From Hyphomicrobiales bacterium (GTDB taxonomy: Bacteria; Pseudomonadota; Alphaproteobacteria; Rhizobiales; Rhizobiaceae), in NCBI GenBank assembly GCA_900466605.1, contig UBMU01000011.1, positions 1-64,000 of the forward strand: a DNA stretch of 64,000 nt, given 5' to 3'. The notes beneath the pieces were generated by a model. The model did not search any database. It had not been told where the DNA came from and saw only the letters and a program-made list of their open reading frames with translations. Shown one piece after another: positions 28,994 to 37,613 of this stretch. Position numbers and translations under genes: made by a program. Position 1 is the first letter of the stretch, and each line of letters starts with the position of its first letter.

Positions 28994-29995
28994 GTGGCAA
29001 AAACGGCAAGCATTTGCGTCATCATCGCGGCCAAGAACGCGGCGGACACCATCGAAGCCGCCATTGAATCGGCCCTTCGAGAGCCTGAAGTTGCGGAAGT
29101 GGTTGTCGTCGATGACGGCTCAAGTGACGGTACGGCCGAGGCCGCAAAACGTGCGGACGACGCCAGCGGCAGGCTGAATGTCGTCAGGTTCGACCAGAAC
29201 AGGGGGCCGTCGGCTGCCCGCAACCACGCCATCGAAATCTCTTCGGCACCCCTGATCGCCATCCTCGATGCAGACGATTTCTTCTTTGACGGACGCTTTC
29301 GCCGGATGCTCTCGGAGGAGGACTGGGAGTTTGTTGCCGACAATATCGCTTTTGTCGATGCCGATACGGCGAGCCAGGCGCCCGAGCGGCTACAGCAATT
29401 TGCCGAGGATCCGCTCTTCCTGGATCTGCCCACCTTCGTCGATGGCAATATCTCCAAGCGCGGCGTGCGCCGCGGTGAGATCGGCTTCCTCAAGCCGATC
29501 ATGCGGCGAGCCTTCCTGGACAAGCACGGTTTGCGTTACCGAGAGGAAATGCGGCTTGGCGAGGACTACGACCTCTACATCCGGGCGCTCGCGCTCGGCG
29601 CACGCTACAAGGTGATCCACAGCTGCGGCTACGGCGCCGTCGTGCGCGGAAATTCGCTAAGCGGGAGCCATCGCACGGAAGATCTGCGCCGCCTCTACGA
29701 GGCCGATCGCGCGCTTCTGACGTCATCGAGATTGCCGCCCGAGGCGGCAGAAGCAGTGCGTCGGCATGAGCGGCATGTGCGCGGCAAATATGAGCTGCGG
29801 AAGTTCCTCGACATTAAGAAGCAATCAGGCGCTCTGGCAGCAATCGGCTACATCGCTACGCATCCCGCAGCCTTTCAGCCCGTCGCAACCGGCATCCTGC
29901 TGGACAAGACGGAACGGCTGCGCAATCCCGGTGGCGTCTCGGTCACCGCGCAGGGCAATGGCTTGCGATATCTTCTGAGCGCCCCGGCCAAATAG
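28994..29995 (+). CDS. exoU: Succinoglycan glucosyltransferase ExoU (GT2)
   Basis: A 333-residue family-2 glycosyltransferase. It has VCVIIAAKNAADTIEAA-like start residues, the nucleotide-binding VVVVDDGSSDGTAEAA, NRGPSAARNHAI, and the metal-binding DxD as ILDADDFFF. LGEDYDLYIRALALGARY is the usual acceptor-side block. It strongly resembles S. meliloti ExoU, which adds the sixth sugar of the repeat. The start is GTG at 28994 behind GGAGG; no better ATG is available. It follows exoX by 134 bases and is convergent with exoW. Confidence 0.88.
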   Translation: MAKTASICVIIAAKNAADTIEAAIESALREPEVAEVVVVDDGSSDGTAEAAKRADDASGRLNVVRFDQNRGPSAARNHAIEISSAPLIAILDADDFFFDGRFRRMLSEEDWEFVADNIAFVDADTASQAPERLQQFAEDPLFLDLPTFVDGNISKRGVRRGEIGFLKPIMRRAFLDKHGLRYREEMRLGEDYDLYIRALALGARYKVIHSCGYGAVVRGNSLSGSHRTEDLRRLYEADRALLTSSRLPPEAAEAVRRHERHVRGKYELRKFLDIKKQSGALAAIGYIATHPAAFQPVATGILLDKTERLRNPGGVSVTAQGNGLRYLLSAPAK

Positions 29996-30001
29996 CCGGG
30001 G
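29982..30001. terminator. Stem-loop at the exoU/exoW convergence
   Basis: Perfect arms CCCCGGC (29982-29988) and GCCGGGG (29995-30001) around a six-base loop that includes the exoU stop. The genes converge with only ten bases between stops, so it may serve both. No long T-tract follows on either strand. Confidence 0.45.
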
Positions 30002-30005
30002 TCGA

Positions 30006-30965
30006 CTATCTCTTCAATTTGGCGGCAGCCAACTGCAGCGCGCTCTGAAGCAACCGGGGATCGCGCGCTGCCCAGCGCGCGAGCAACCTGAAATCTGGCT
30101 TCTTACGCCGACGCAACAGGCCGATCTGGCTCCAGATCGCCTGCTTGCGCGCGGTGTTCTTGTGCGCCTTGATCAGCTCGACCTCCTGTGGCCGGCGCGA
30201 GAAGCGACTCTCCAGTTGGTCAAGCGCCATCCAGGTGATGAATTGCTGCTTGAGAAACTCCGGCGAGGCATTGTCGACACCATGGAAGATGTTGACGCCC
30301 TCGCCTCGCAACGCCCCCGGTTCTCCGCAAAGCAGCACCTGTTTCGCGGCAATGATGCAATCGCAAAAGAACAGGACATCCTCAGCCGCCAATCGCAGGG
30401 CGGCATCAAAGCGAACCTTCTCGAACAGCGGCCGGCCGATGACCATGCAGGACATGTGGAGGAAGGCCCAGTTCTTCAGCATGACGCCGGCGAGATCCGG
30501 CACATCGAGGATCAGCGGCTTGCCCAGCAGACGCCGTGCGCCGTTCTCTTTCTCTAGTGCGGCGATACCGAAATGATAGTCGAACTCCTGCCCCCCTTCG
30601 ATCGACGCCCAGAAGCAGTCGCCACCAAAGGCGTCCATGGCACTGGCCGCATTCGCCAGATGGTCGGGTGTCCAGACGTCGTCGGAGTCGAGAAAAGCAA
30701 CATACCGGGTCGCCTCCGGCACATGATCGAGACCGGTGTTTCTGGCCCCGCCTGGCCCGGCATTGGATTGAGATATCACCGTAACGCGCGCCCTGTCCTC
30801 CTCCGACAGCAGCGCCAGGTCCGCGTCAGGCGAGCGTGGTGACTGGTCGTCGACAACGATGACATCAACATCCTTGAAGCTTTGTGAGAAGACCGACGCC
30901 AGAGCACGGCTGAGGATGCCGTTCTGACGCTGGTAAAAAGGGATGATGATCGTGAAGGTCGCCAT
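30006..30965 (-). CDS. exoW: Succinoglycan glucosyltransferase ExoW (GT2)
   Basis: A 319-residue family-2 glycosyltransferase. Blocks are FTIIIPFYQRQNGILSRAL, VIVVDDQSPRSPDADL, SNAGPGGARNTGLDHV and the DxD-type FLDSDDVWTPDHL. The match to S. meliloti ExoW is clear in order and wording of these blocks; ExoW adds the seventh sugar, with a beta-1,3 link. The start at 30965 is taken because AAGGAGAG precedes it; an upstream in-frame ATG (31025) adds non-conserved residues. It is transcribed against its neighbours exoU and exoH, so it stands alone. Confidence 0.87.
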   Translation of the reverse strand: MATFTIIIPFYQRQNGILSRALASVFSQSFKDVDVIVVDDQSPRSPDADLALLSEEDRARVTVISQSNAGPGGARNTGLDHVPEATRYVAFLDSDDVWTPDHLANAASAMDAFGGDCFWASIEGGQEFDYHFGIAALEKENGARRLLGKPLILDVPDLAGVMLKNWAFLHMSCMVIGRPLFEKVRFDAALRLAAEDVLFFCDCIIAAKQVLLCGEPGALRGEGVNIFHGVDNASPEFLKQQFITWMALDQLESRFSRRPQEVELIKAHKNTARKQAIWSQIGLLRRRKKPDFRLLARWAARDPRLLQSALQLAAAKLKR

Positions 30966-31501
30966 ACTCTCTCCTTGAGACATGCGAAGTGATGTTTCCG
31001 GCCCAGCTAAATGAAAGCGCCGCAAATCTGCTGCACTGCAAAATGATGACGCTCATTTCGGCCGAAGTTTGTCAAAGCGAACCGGCAAATCGAACTGTAC
31101 CACACCGTGCCGAAACGAAACGATAGCTAACTCTCAAGCCGCAATTCAGCCACGATTGAAGCAACTGATCGCCTTCCCGTTGTAACAATCGTTCACCAGT
31201 CAACAAAAACTTTCATGTTGTGTCGCGTGGCAAGAAGCCAGAAATCGATGAATATCATCATGTTATGAAATGCACTGCTGTCGTTGACGTTCGGCGCAAT
31301 TCGGCGGGCCGTTACATAGGCTTTTTCTCATAGTGAGCCAGCACACGGCGACTGTTACGAAGTGGGACTAACGATCACTTTTTGCTGCAGTGCCATATTT
31401 TCTTCCGTGAATTGGCCCTAACTTCAGCGTGCGGGCTCGAGTCTGCTCTGATTGAAAACGGTCGCAAGGGGAGGTGCGGCCCAAAAGGGGTGACTGATAG
31501 C
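30966..31501. promoter_or_regulatory. Divergent region between exoW and exoH
   Basis: 536 bases without a supportable gene. It is AT-richer than the flanking genes and must contain the exoW promoter and the promoter of the exoHKLAMOP run. In S. meliloti exoT and exoI lie between exoW and exoH; I find no remnant of either here. No clear dyad or consensus promoter could be fixed by eye. Confidence 0.45.
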
Positions 31502-32620
31502 GTGAATGTTGATGCAAATGTATCGTCGCGGATCAATCTGATGCGCATCGTGCTCATTTCGGGCATTGTGTTCGTCCATATACCGTTCGACACCGCCAAT
31601 AGCCCCTATGACGGGACCTACGGCGCATTTGACTGGATTAGGGTTTTCCTGACGGAGGCGCTCTTTCGCGTGGGCGTTCCATGCCTGAGTGCGATCTCCG
31701 GCTATCTGCTGTTTCGTAGTGGGAAGGAAAACTTCAGCTACAAGCAAACCGTCCGTACGAAGGTACAGACGGTATTCCTGCCGTTCCTGCTTTGGAACTG
31801 CGCATTCATTGCAGCGATCCTTCTGGCCACCAGCGTCGGGATCGGGGACGGCTATCTGCCTGACGCGCTGCACGCGTCCGGGCGCGATCTCATGACGCAA
31901 GTGCTGGCGGTGGAGAATTTTCCGGCCAACGTGCCGCTCTATTTCCTCCGCGATCTCTTTGTCTGCATCCTGCTTTCGCCAATCCTGGCATGGTTGATCA
32001 GCCGCGCGCCGATATTGACGTTGACCGCCTTGCTGGTGATCGCGCTGATTCCGGAGTTGTCGATCTACATCGTTCTCAAGCGTTCCATTCTATTCAGTTT
32101 CAGCCTCGGCATCTTCATTGCCTTGCAGCAGTTCGACTTAAAGGCCCTCGATCGCTTTGCGCCGGTCGGCGTCTTCCTGCTGCTCGCGACCTCTGCACTT
32201 CTGGCAACGGCCATCTTCTTCACCGGCCCCTCCCTGCCGGACTGGGTGCAGCTCTTTCGCAACGCATTGGCAATCGTCGGCGCGCTCGGCTTCTGGTTGC
32301 TGTCGGCACCGCTGATCAGGACGCAACTCGGCCAACGGCTCGCGAAGACAGGAAGCCTGAGCTTCTGGATCTTTTGCGCCCACTATCCATTGCTGATCTT
32401 TCTCTGGATCCTTTGGGGCAAAGCGGGCCTGAACTTCTACCCCCTCTTCTTTGTTCTGTCTCTCGCGCTGCTGTTTCCGTTACTCGCGTTTACGAACGGG
32501 CTGTGTCGGAAGAATTTCCCGCGCTTCTACGCAATACTGACGGGCGGCAGAACCAAACGATCCGCGAAGCCGGCGTCGCAACACGACGTCGCTTCCGAAC
32601 TTATTTCACAGCAAAGGTGA
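31502..32620 (+). CDS. exoH: Succinoglycan succinyltransferase ExoH (acyltransferase 3 family)
   Basis: An integral membrane acyltransferase of about 372 residues with roughly ten hydrophobic segments. SSRINLMRIVLISGIVFVHI carries the conserved histidine, and RVGVPCLSAISGYLLFRSG is the second family block. In S. meliloti ExoH adds the succinyl group needed for cleavage by ExoK and for symbiosis. The proposed start is GTG at 31502, twelve bases behind AGGGG; the open frame extends to an ATG at 31382, but that stretch looks non-coding. It is four bases ahead of exoK, first gene of the exoHKLAMOP operon. Confidence 0.83.
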   Translation: MNVDANVSSRINLMRIVLISGIVFVHIPFDTANSPYDGTYGAFDWIRVFLTEALFRVGVPCLSAISGYLLFRSGKENFSYKQTVRTKVQTVFLPFLLWNCAFIAAILLATSVGIGDGYLPDALHASGRDLMTQVLAVENFPANVPLYFLRDLFVCILLSPILAWLISRAPILTLTALLVIALIPELSIYIVLKRSILFSFSLGIFIALQQFDLKALDRFAPVGVFLLLATSALLATAIFFTGPSLPDWVQLFRNALAIVGALGFWLLSAPLIRTQLGQRLAKTGSLSFWIFCAHYPLLIFLWILWGKAGLNFYPLFFVLSLALLFPLLAFTNGLCRKNFPRFYAILTGGRTKRSAKPASQHDVASELISQQR

Positions 32621-32623
32621 CAC

Positions 32624-33418
32624 ATGACGACCCAAATCGCCCATGCGCGAAAACTTTGCCTCAACATCCTGACGGTCGCCGCAGCCTGCGTTTGCGCAAT
32701 GCCGGCTTCGGCGCAACAGGCATCCGGAAAGTCCTTCGTGGATGATTTCGACGCGATCAAACGCGGCTTCTGGTACATTTCGGACGGCTGGAACAATGGC
32801 GATCATCAGAATTGCACCTGGTCGAAAGGCCAGGTGAAAGTCGAGAACGGCGCCCTGCAGCTCTCATTCGCGGACGGAAAATCCAAGGACCGCAACTACT
32901 TGTGTGGCGAGATCCAGACGACCAAGCGTTACGGCTACGGCTCCTATGAAGCCCGCATCAAGGCCAGCACCGGCTCAGGTCTGAATTCCGCGTTCTTCAC
33001 CTACATCGGACCGGCCGACAAGCAGAAGCACGACGAGATCGACTTCGAAGTATTGGGCAAAAACACTGGCGAGGTGCAGGTGAACCAGTATGTGCAGGCC
33101 AAGGGCGGCAACGAGAAGCTCGTTCCGGTTGGCAGCAAAGCCGATGAGGGCTTCAACGACTATGCCTTCATCTGGGAAAAGGATCGCCTCCGCTACTACT
33201 TGAATGGCAAGCTCGTTCAGGACGTTACGGATCCATCGAAGATTCCGTCCAACCCGCAGAAGATCTTCTTCAGCCTTTGGGGTTCGGACACGCTCTCAAA
33301 CTGGATGGGGCGCTTCGACTACACGAAGCCAGCAGTTCTCAGCGTCGAACGCGTGGCTTTCACTGCGCTCGGCGACAAGTGCCAGTTCCCTGAATCGATC
33401 GCATGCACGCTCAACTGA
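32624..33418 (+). CDS. exoK: Secreted endo-1,3-1,4-beta-glycanase ExoK (GH16)
   Basis: A 264-residue GH16 glycanase with a signal peptide (cut near MPASAQQ, residue 30). The catalytic box EIDFE is at 138-142 (DEIDFEVLG), where the two glutamates are nucleophile and acid/base. RYGYGSYEARIKAS and DYAFIWEKDRLRYYLNG are typical GH16 blocks. ExoK cleaves nascent succinoglycan outside the cell to low-molecular-weight forms. AAAGGTG precedes the ATG. It lies between exoH and the exoL/A frame, as in S. meliloti. Confidence 0.92.
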   Translation: MTTQIAHARKLCLNILTVAAACVCAMPASAQQASGKSFVDDFDAIKRGFWYISDGWNNGDHQNCTWSKGQVKVENGALQLSFADGKSKDRNYLCGEIQTTKRYGYGSYEARIKASTGSGLNSAFFTYIGPADKQKHDEIDFEVLGKNTGEVQVNQYVQAKGGNEKLVPVGSKADEGFNDYAFIWEKDRLRYYLNGKLVQDVTDPSKIPSNPQKIFFSLWGSDTLSNWMGRFDYTKPAVLSVERVAFTALGDKCQFPESIACTLN

Positions 33419-33474
33419 CCAGCGTCCCGCAGACAACAAGCGCGGCGGACGCCGGCACACGAAAAGGAACGTCA

Positions 33475-35682
33475 ATGCTCAAAGTGCTCTATCTCGTGCA
33501 TGATCTGGCAGACCCTGCCGTAAGGCGGAGGATGCTGATGCTGCGCGAGGGGGGCGCCGACGTCGTGCTCGCCGGTTTTCGCCGCGGAGAGAACCCGCTT
33601 GCAGAAGTGCATGGTGTAACGCCGATCGAACTTGGACGCACGGCCGATGCGAAGTTTGCGCAACGCATGAGCGCTGTGGCAAAAGCCGTGATTGGCCTCA
33701 AGGCTCTTTTGAAGAACGTGGAAAAGCCCGACCTTATCATCGGGCGCAATCTTGAAGCGCTCGCTGTCGCGCAAAAGGCCAACACGCTATTCGGCGGCAG
33801 CGTTCCTGTGGTCTATGAATGTCTTGACATTCATCGCCTTCTGCTGCGGGACGACGTCATCGGCAAGGCGATCCGCGGTGCCGAGGCGCACTTCGGCAAG
33901 AACGCAAAGCTGATCCTGACGAGTTCTCCAGCCTTCATCGACAACTATTTCAGTACCCGATCAGGAATCAAAGCCGAGACGCTTCTCATCGAGAACAAGG
34001 TCATCGCCCTCGATGCAACAGCGATCGGACCTGCATTTGCGCGTCCGTTGAAGCAGCCCGGACAGCCATGGAAAATCGGCTGGTTCGGTGCGTTGCGCTG
34101 CCGCAAGTCTCTCAGCCTGCTGGCCGATTTCTCTCGCCGTATGGAAGGCAAGGTCGAGATCGTCCTGCGCGGTCGTCCTGCCTACTCCGAATTCGAGGAT
34201 TTCGACGCATTCGTGCGCAATGAGCCTTACCTTTCCTTTGAAGGCGCCTATCGCAACCCGGAAGATTTGCAGGCGATCTACGACGACGTCCACTTTTCCT
34301 GGGCTATCGATTTCTTCGAAGAGGGCCTCAATTCGAGTTGGCTCCTGCCGAACCGTCTTTATGAGGGCTGCCTGTACGGCGCTGTGCCGATCGCACTCAA
34401 AGGCACACAGACCGCGCGCTTCCTCGAGAGCCGCGACATCGGCCTCGCGCTTTCGGAAGCGAGCGCTTCGCAGCTCGAGCACATGTTCGAAAGTTTGACC
34501 GGCGACCACTACCAAGCGCTGAGCCAGGCCGTTGCCGAGAAAGATCGCAAGACCTGGCTTGCCGACCGCAGCGATTGCGTTGCGCTCGTCGCTAGCCTTT
34601 CCCGCCTTGTTCCGGCAACCGCAGAGAGGGGCGGCGCCGGAGCAATTGTTCCTACAAGCACATCTCAAGAGGGGTGGACAACCATGAAGTCTGATGTCGG
34701 TGCCAGCGTCTCCAGTCTCATCATCATTCCCTGCCTGAACGAAGAGAAACATATTGAAGCTCTACTCGCCAAATTGAGCCTCGAACTCGATCACATGAAT
34801 GCCCGGATCGTCGTCGCCGACGGCGGCAGTACGGACGCGACGCGCGACATCGTCGCCCGCATCAGCGCCGCCGATCCACGGATCGTGCTGCTGCACAATC
34901 CGCGGCGAATCCAGAGTGCCGCAGTCAATCTCGCCGTCCAGACGTTCGGCCGTGACTACGACTATCTGATCCGCATCGACGCGCACGGCGACTACCCCGA
35001 CGATTACTGCCGCCGCCTCGTCCAGGAAGCAGTGCTGACCCAGGCAGACTCTGTTGTGGTTGCTATGGAAACCGTCGGCTTCGGTGTCTTCCAGAAGGCA
35101 ACGGCTTTCGCTCAGAACTCCAAGCTCGGGAACGGCGGCTCCAAGCATCGCGAAGGCGCCAAGGGCCATTGGACCAATCACGGCCACCATGCGCTGATGC
35201 GCATCGCGGCCTATGAAACCGTGGGCGGCTACGACGAGACCTTCAGCCATAACGAGGATGCCGAACTCGACTATCGCCTGAAGCAGGGCGGCTTTGGCAT
35301 CTGGATGACCGACAAGACCCGGATGACCTACTATCCTCGCTCGACCATCTCGACGCTGTTTCGCCAATACCTCGGTTATGGTCGGGGTCGGGCAAAGAAC
35401 ATTCTCAAGCACGGCAGCATGCCCAATCTTCGGCAGATGCTTCCGCTGCTCGTCGTGCCCGTCTTCATCGGCGCGTTTCTTGCCGTCGTGAACTGGGCAG
35501 CCGTCATCCCGTTCAGCCTCTGGGCAGTCGCATGTGTCGGTTATGGCTTCTGGATGGCCATAGGCCACAGGAACCCGTACGGCCCGCTCGCCGCTGTTTC
35601 GGCAATGGTCATGCACTTCGCCTGGTCGGCCGGTTTCTGGATGGAGCTTCTGAGCTTCCGCGGCAGAAAGGTCTCATCATGA
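33475..35682 (+). CDS. exoL-exoA: Fused ExoL-ExoA glycosyltransferases (one continuous frame)
   Basis: A 735-residue frame made of two enzymes normally encoded separately. Residues 1-403 are ExoL-like (MLKVLYLVHDLADPAVRRRM; a GT4-type fold with IGWFGALRCRKSLSLL and PNRLYEGCLYGAVPIAL). Residues 404-735 are ExoA-like, a GT2 enzyme (SLIIIPCLNEEKHIEALL, VVADGGSTDATRDIV, IRIDAHGDYPDDY, NEDAELDYRLKQGG) with C-terminal membrane segments. The part lengths match the separate proteins, so only the exoL stop is missing. An internal ATG at 34684 has AGAGGGG about ten bases before it, so free ExoA could also be made. ExoA and ExoL add the second and third sugars. Overlaps exoM by four bases. Confidence 0.85.
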   Translation: MLKVLYLVHDLADPAVRRRMLMLREGGADVVLAGFRRGENPLAEVHGVTPIELGRTADAKFAQRMSAVAKAVIGLKALLKNVEKPDLIIGRNLEALAVAQKANTLFGGSVPVVYECLDIHRLLLRDDVIGKAIRGAEAHFGKNAKLILTSSPAFIDNYFSTRSGIKAETLLIENKVIALDATAIGPAFARPLKQPGQPWKIGWFGALRCRKSLSLLADFSRRMEGKVEIVLRGRPAYSEFEDFDAFVRNEPYLSFEGAYRNPEDLQAIYDDVHFSWAIDFFEEGLNSSWLLPNRLYEGCLYGAVPIALKGTQTARFLESRDIGLALSEASASQLEHMFESLTGDHYQALSQAVAEKDRKTWLADRSDCVALVASLSRLVPATAERGGAGAIVPTSTSQEGWTTMKSDVGASVSSLIIIPCLNEEKHIEALLAKLSLELDHMNARIVVADGGSTDATRDIVARISAADPRIVLLHNPRRIQSAAVNLAVQTFGRDYDYLIRIDAHGDYPDDYCRRLVQEAVLTQADSVVVAMETVGFGVFQKATAFAQNSKLGNGGSKHREGAKGHWTNHGHHALMRIAAYETVGGYDETFSHNEDAELDYRLKQGGFGIWMTDKTRMTYYPRSTISTLFRQYLGYGRGRAKNILKHGSMPNLRQMLPLLVVPVFIGAFLAVVNWAAVIPFSLWAVACVGYGFWMAIGHRNPYGPLAAVSAMVMHFAWSAGFWMELLSFRGRKVSS

Positions 35683-36605
35683 ACGATGTGAAAACCATGC
35701 AGATCGATATCGGTGTTTGCACCTACCGCCGCGCTTCACTTGACGAAGCGCTGCTTTCACTTGCTGTTCTGACCGTCCCTGAAGGAGCAAAGCTGCGGAT
35801 CATCGTTGCCGACAACGACAAGGTTCCAAGCGCGAAAGAGCGCATCGACGCGCTTCGTCCGACCATTCCGCATGAGATTGCCTATGTGCACTGCCCGGCA
35901 TCGAACATCTCGATTGCTCGCAACGCATGTCTGGACCACGCGACCGGCGATTTCCTGGCTTTCATCGACGATGACGAGGATGCTAGCGAGGCATGGCTGG
36001 TGGAATTGCTTGCGGCTGCGCAAAAGACGAAGGCAGACGCCGTGCTAGGGCCCGTGCGCAGCGTCTATTCCTCCACGGCGCCAAACTGGATGCGCGAGGG
36101 TGATTTTCACTCGACCCTGCCCGTCTGGGTCGGCGGAGAAATCCGCACCGGCTATACCTGCAACGTCCTTCTCCGCCTCGCATCACCCCATGTGGCCGGA
36201 CGCCGTTTCAATCTGGCGCTCGGGCGCACGGGCGGAGAGGACACTGAATTTTTCAGCCATATGCATGCTGACGGCGGTGGGATCGCCTTTGCGCCCGATG
36301 CCTATGTCTATGAACCGGTAACCGAAAGCCGCGCCGACCTGTCCTGGCTTGCCAAGCGGCGCTTCCGTTTCGGCCAGACGCATGGGAGGCTGCTCCAGGA
36401 AAAGAACACCGGTTTGCAGAGGCTGAAGCAGATCGGCCTTGCCGCCGCCAAGGCAGTCTTTTGCTACAGCGCTGCGCTCGCTTGCATGTTCTCGCCGATT
36501 CCTCGGTATCGCTATGCGCTGCGCGCGGTCATGCACACGGGGGTCGTCAGCGGCTTGCTTGGCGTTCGCGAAATCCGTCAGTACGGAACGGCGGAGGCTG
36601 CATGA
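35679..36605 (+). CDS. exoM: Succinoglycan glucosyltransferase ExoM (GT2)
   Basis: A 308-residue family-2 glycosyltransferase. It begins IDIGVCTYRRASLDEALLSL and carries RIIVADNDKVPSA, NISIARNACLDHATGDFLAF and the acidic metal site FIDDDEDASEAWL. TGGEDTEFFSHMHADGG is the acceptor-side block. ExoM adds the fourth sugar (beta-1,4-glucose) in S. meliloti. The ATG at 35679 overlaps the stop of the ExoL/A frame (ATGA), and its own end overlaps exoO the same way, showing tight coupling. The longer upstream frame to 35532 is inside exoA. Confidence 0.9.
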   Translation: MNDVKTMQIDIGVCTYRRASLDEALLSLAVLTVPEGAKLRIIVADNDKVPSAKERIDALRPTIPHEIAYVHCPASNISIARNACLDHATGDFLAFIDDDEDASEAWLVELLAAAQKTKADAVLGPVRSVYSSTAPNWMREGDFHSTLPVWVGGEIRTGYTCNVLLRLASPHVAGRRFNLALGRTGGEDTEFFSHMHADGGGIAFAPDAYVYEPVTESRADLSWLAKRRFRFGQTHGRLLQEKNTGLQRLKQIGLAAAKAVFCYSAALACMFSPIPRYRYALRAVMHTGVVSGLLGVREIRQYGTAEAA

Positions 36606-37609
36606 CGCAACCCCAACCTGACGTGAGTTTCATCGTAGCCGCCTACAATGCAGCGGAAACGCTCGCCAAGGCGATCGACAGCGCGCTTTCACAACGAGGC
36701 GTGTCGGTCGAGGTGATCGTCGCCGACGACTGCTCGACGGACGAGACAAGAGCCATTGCGGACAGCTACGCCGACAGGAACGTGAAGCTGCTGGCGCTTT
36801 CCCGCAACGGCGGACCTGCGGCAGCGCGCAATGCGGCGCTCTCGGCCGCGACTGGCCGCTGGCTTGCGGTTCTCGATTCTGACGACACGGTCGACCCCGA
36901 CCGATTGCAGCGCATGATCGAACGCGCAGAGCGGGCTAATGCCCAGATTGCCGTCGACAATCTTCGCGTCATTCGCGCCGATGGCACTCCGCCTGAAACC
37001 ATGTTTAGCGAACAATCGCTGGCCGAAACGCCGGAGCTGTTGCTTCCCGTATTCATAAGATCGAACGCCCTGTTTCAGACAACGCATAACTTCGGTTATC
37101 TCAAGCCGATCTTTCAGCGCGCCTTCATCGAACGGCACCAGCTGCGCTTTGACGAGGCTTTGAAAGTCGGCGAAGACTATTTATTTCTGGCCTCGGCCAT
37201 GGCGCTCGGCGGGCGTTGTGTGGTCGAGCCGATCCCCGGCTACGACTACCAGATCCGCGAGGGATCGATTTCACGCATTCTTTCCCTTCATCACATCGAC
37301 GCCATGATCGAAGGTGATAAGACCTTCCTTCGAAATCACACGCTGGATGCGGAGGCAGCCGCCGCACAGGAGTTTCGCGAACGAAGCCTCCGTCGAGGCC
37401 GCGCCTTTCTCGTCCTCGTACAAAACATCAAAGACCGGTCGATCTTCGGAGCGATCAAGACGGCCTGGAGCAATCCATCGGCGCTGGCACATCTCAGGAT
37501 GCCTATCGCCATCCGGATCCATCGCGCGCTAGCGCCGCTCCGCCATCTGGTAAGCCCGCAGACGGACCTCACAGCCATCGATGGCGTGACCCGCTCCCGC
37601 AAAGGATAG
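36602..37609 (+). CDS. exoO: Succinoglycan glucosyltransferase ExoO (GT2)
   Basis: A 335-residue family-2 glycosyltransferase. VSFIVAAYNAAETLAKAIDS, VIVADDCSTDETRAIAD, NGGPAAARNAAL and VLDSDDTVDPDRL are the donor-site blocks. VGEDYLFLASAMALGGR is the later conserved block. It resembles ExoO, which adds the fifth sugar (beta-1,6-glucose), and is a paralogue of ExoU in this locus. It overlaps exoM by four bases and is four bases before exoP; in S. meliloti exoN would lie between exoO and exoP, but it is absent here. Confidence 0.9.
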   Translation: MTQPQPDVSFIVAAYNAAETLAKAIDSALSQRGVSVEVIVADDCSTDETRAIADSYADRNVKLLALSRNGGPAAARNAALSAATGRWLAVLDSDDTVDPDRLQRMIERAERANAQIAVDNLRVIRADGTPPETMFSEQSLAETPELLLPVFIRSNALFQTTHNFGYLKPIFQRAFIERHQLRFDEALKVGEDYLFLASAMALGGRCVVEPIPGYDYQIREGSISRILSLHHIDAMIEGDKTFLRNHTLDAEAAAAQEFRERSLRRGRAFLVLVQNIKDRSIFGAIKTAWSNPSALAHLRMPIAIRIHRALAPLRHLVSPQTDLTAIDGVTRSRKG

Positions 37610-37613
37610 AGCC

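Noticed and set aside
31382..31501. Forty-residue N-terminal extension of ExoH
   Set aside because: It is not hydrophobic or conserved-looking, and a GTG with a ribosome site at 31502 leads straight into the family start.
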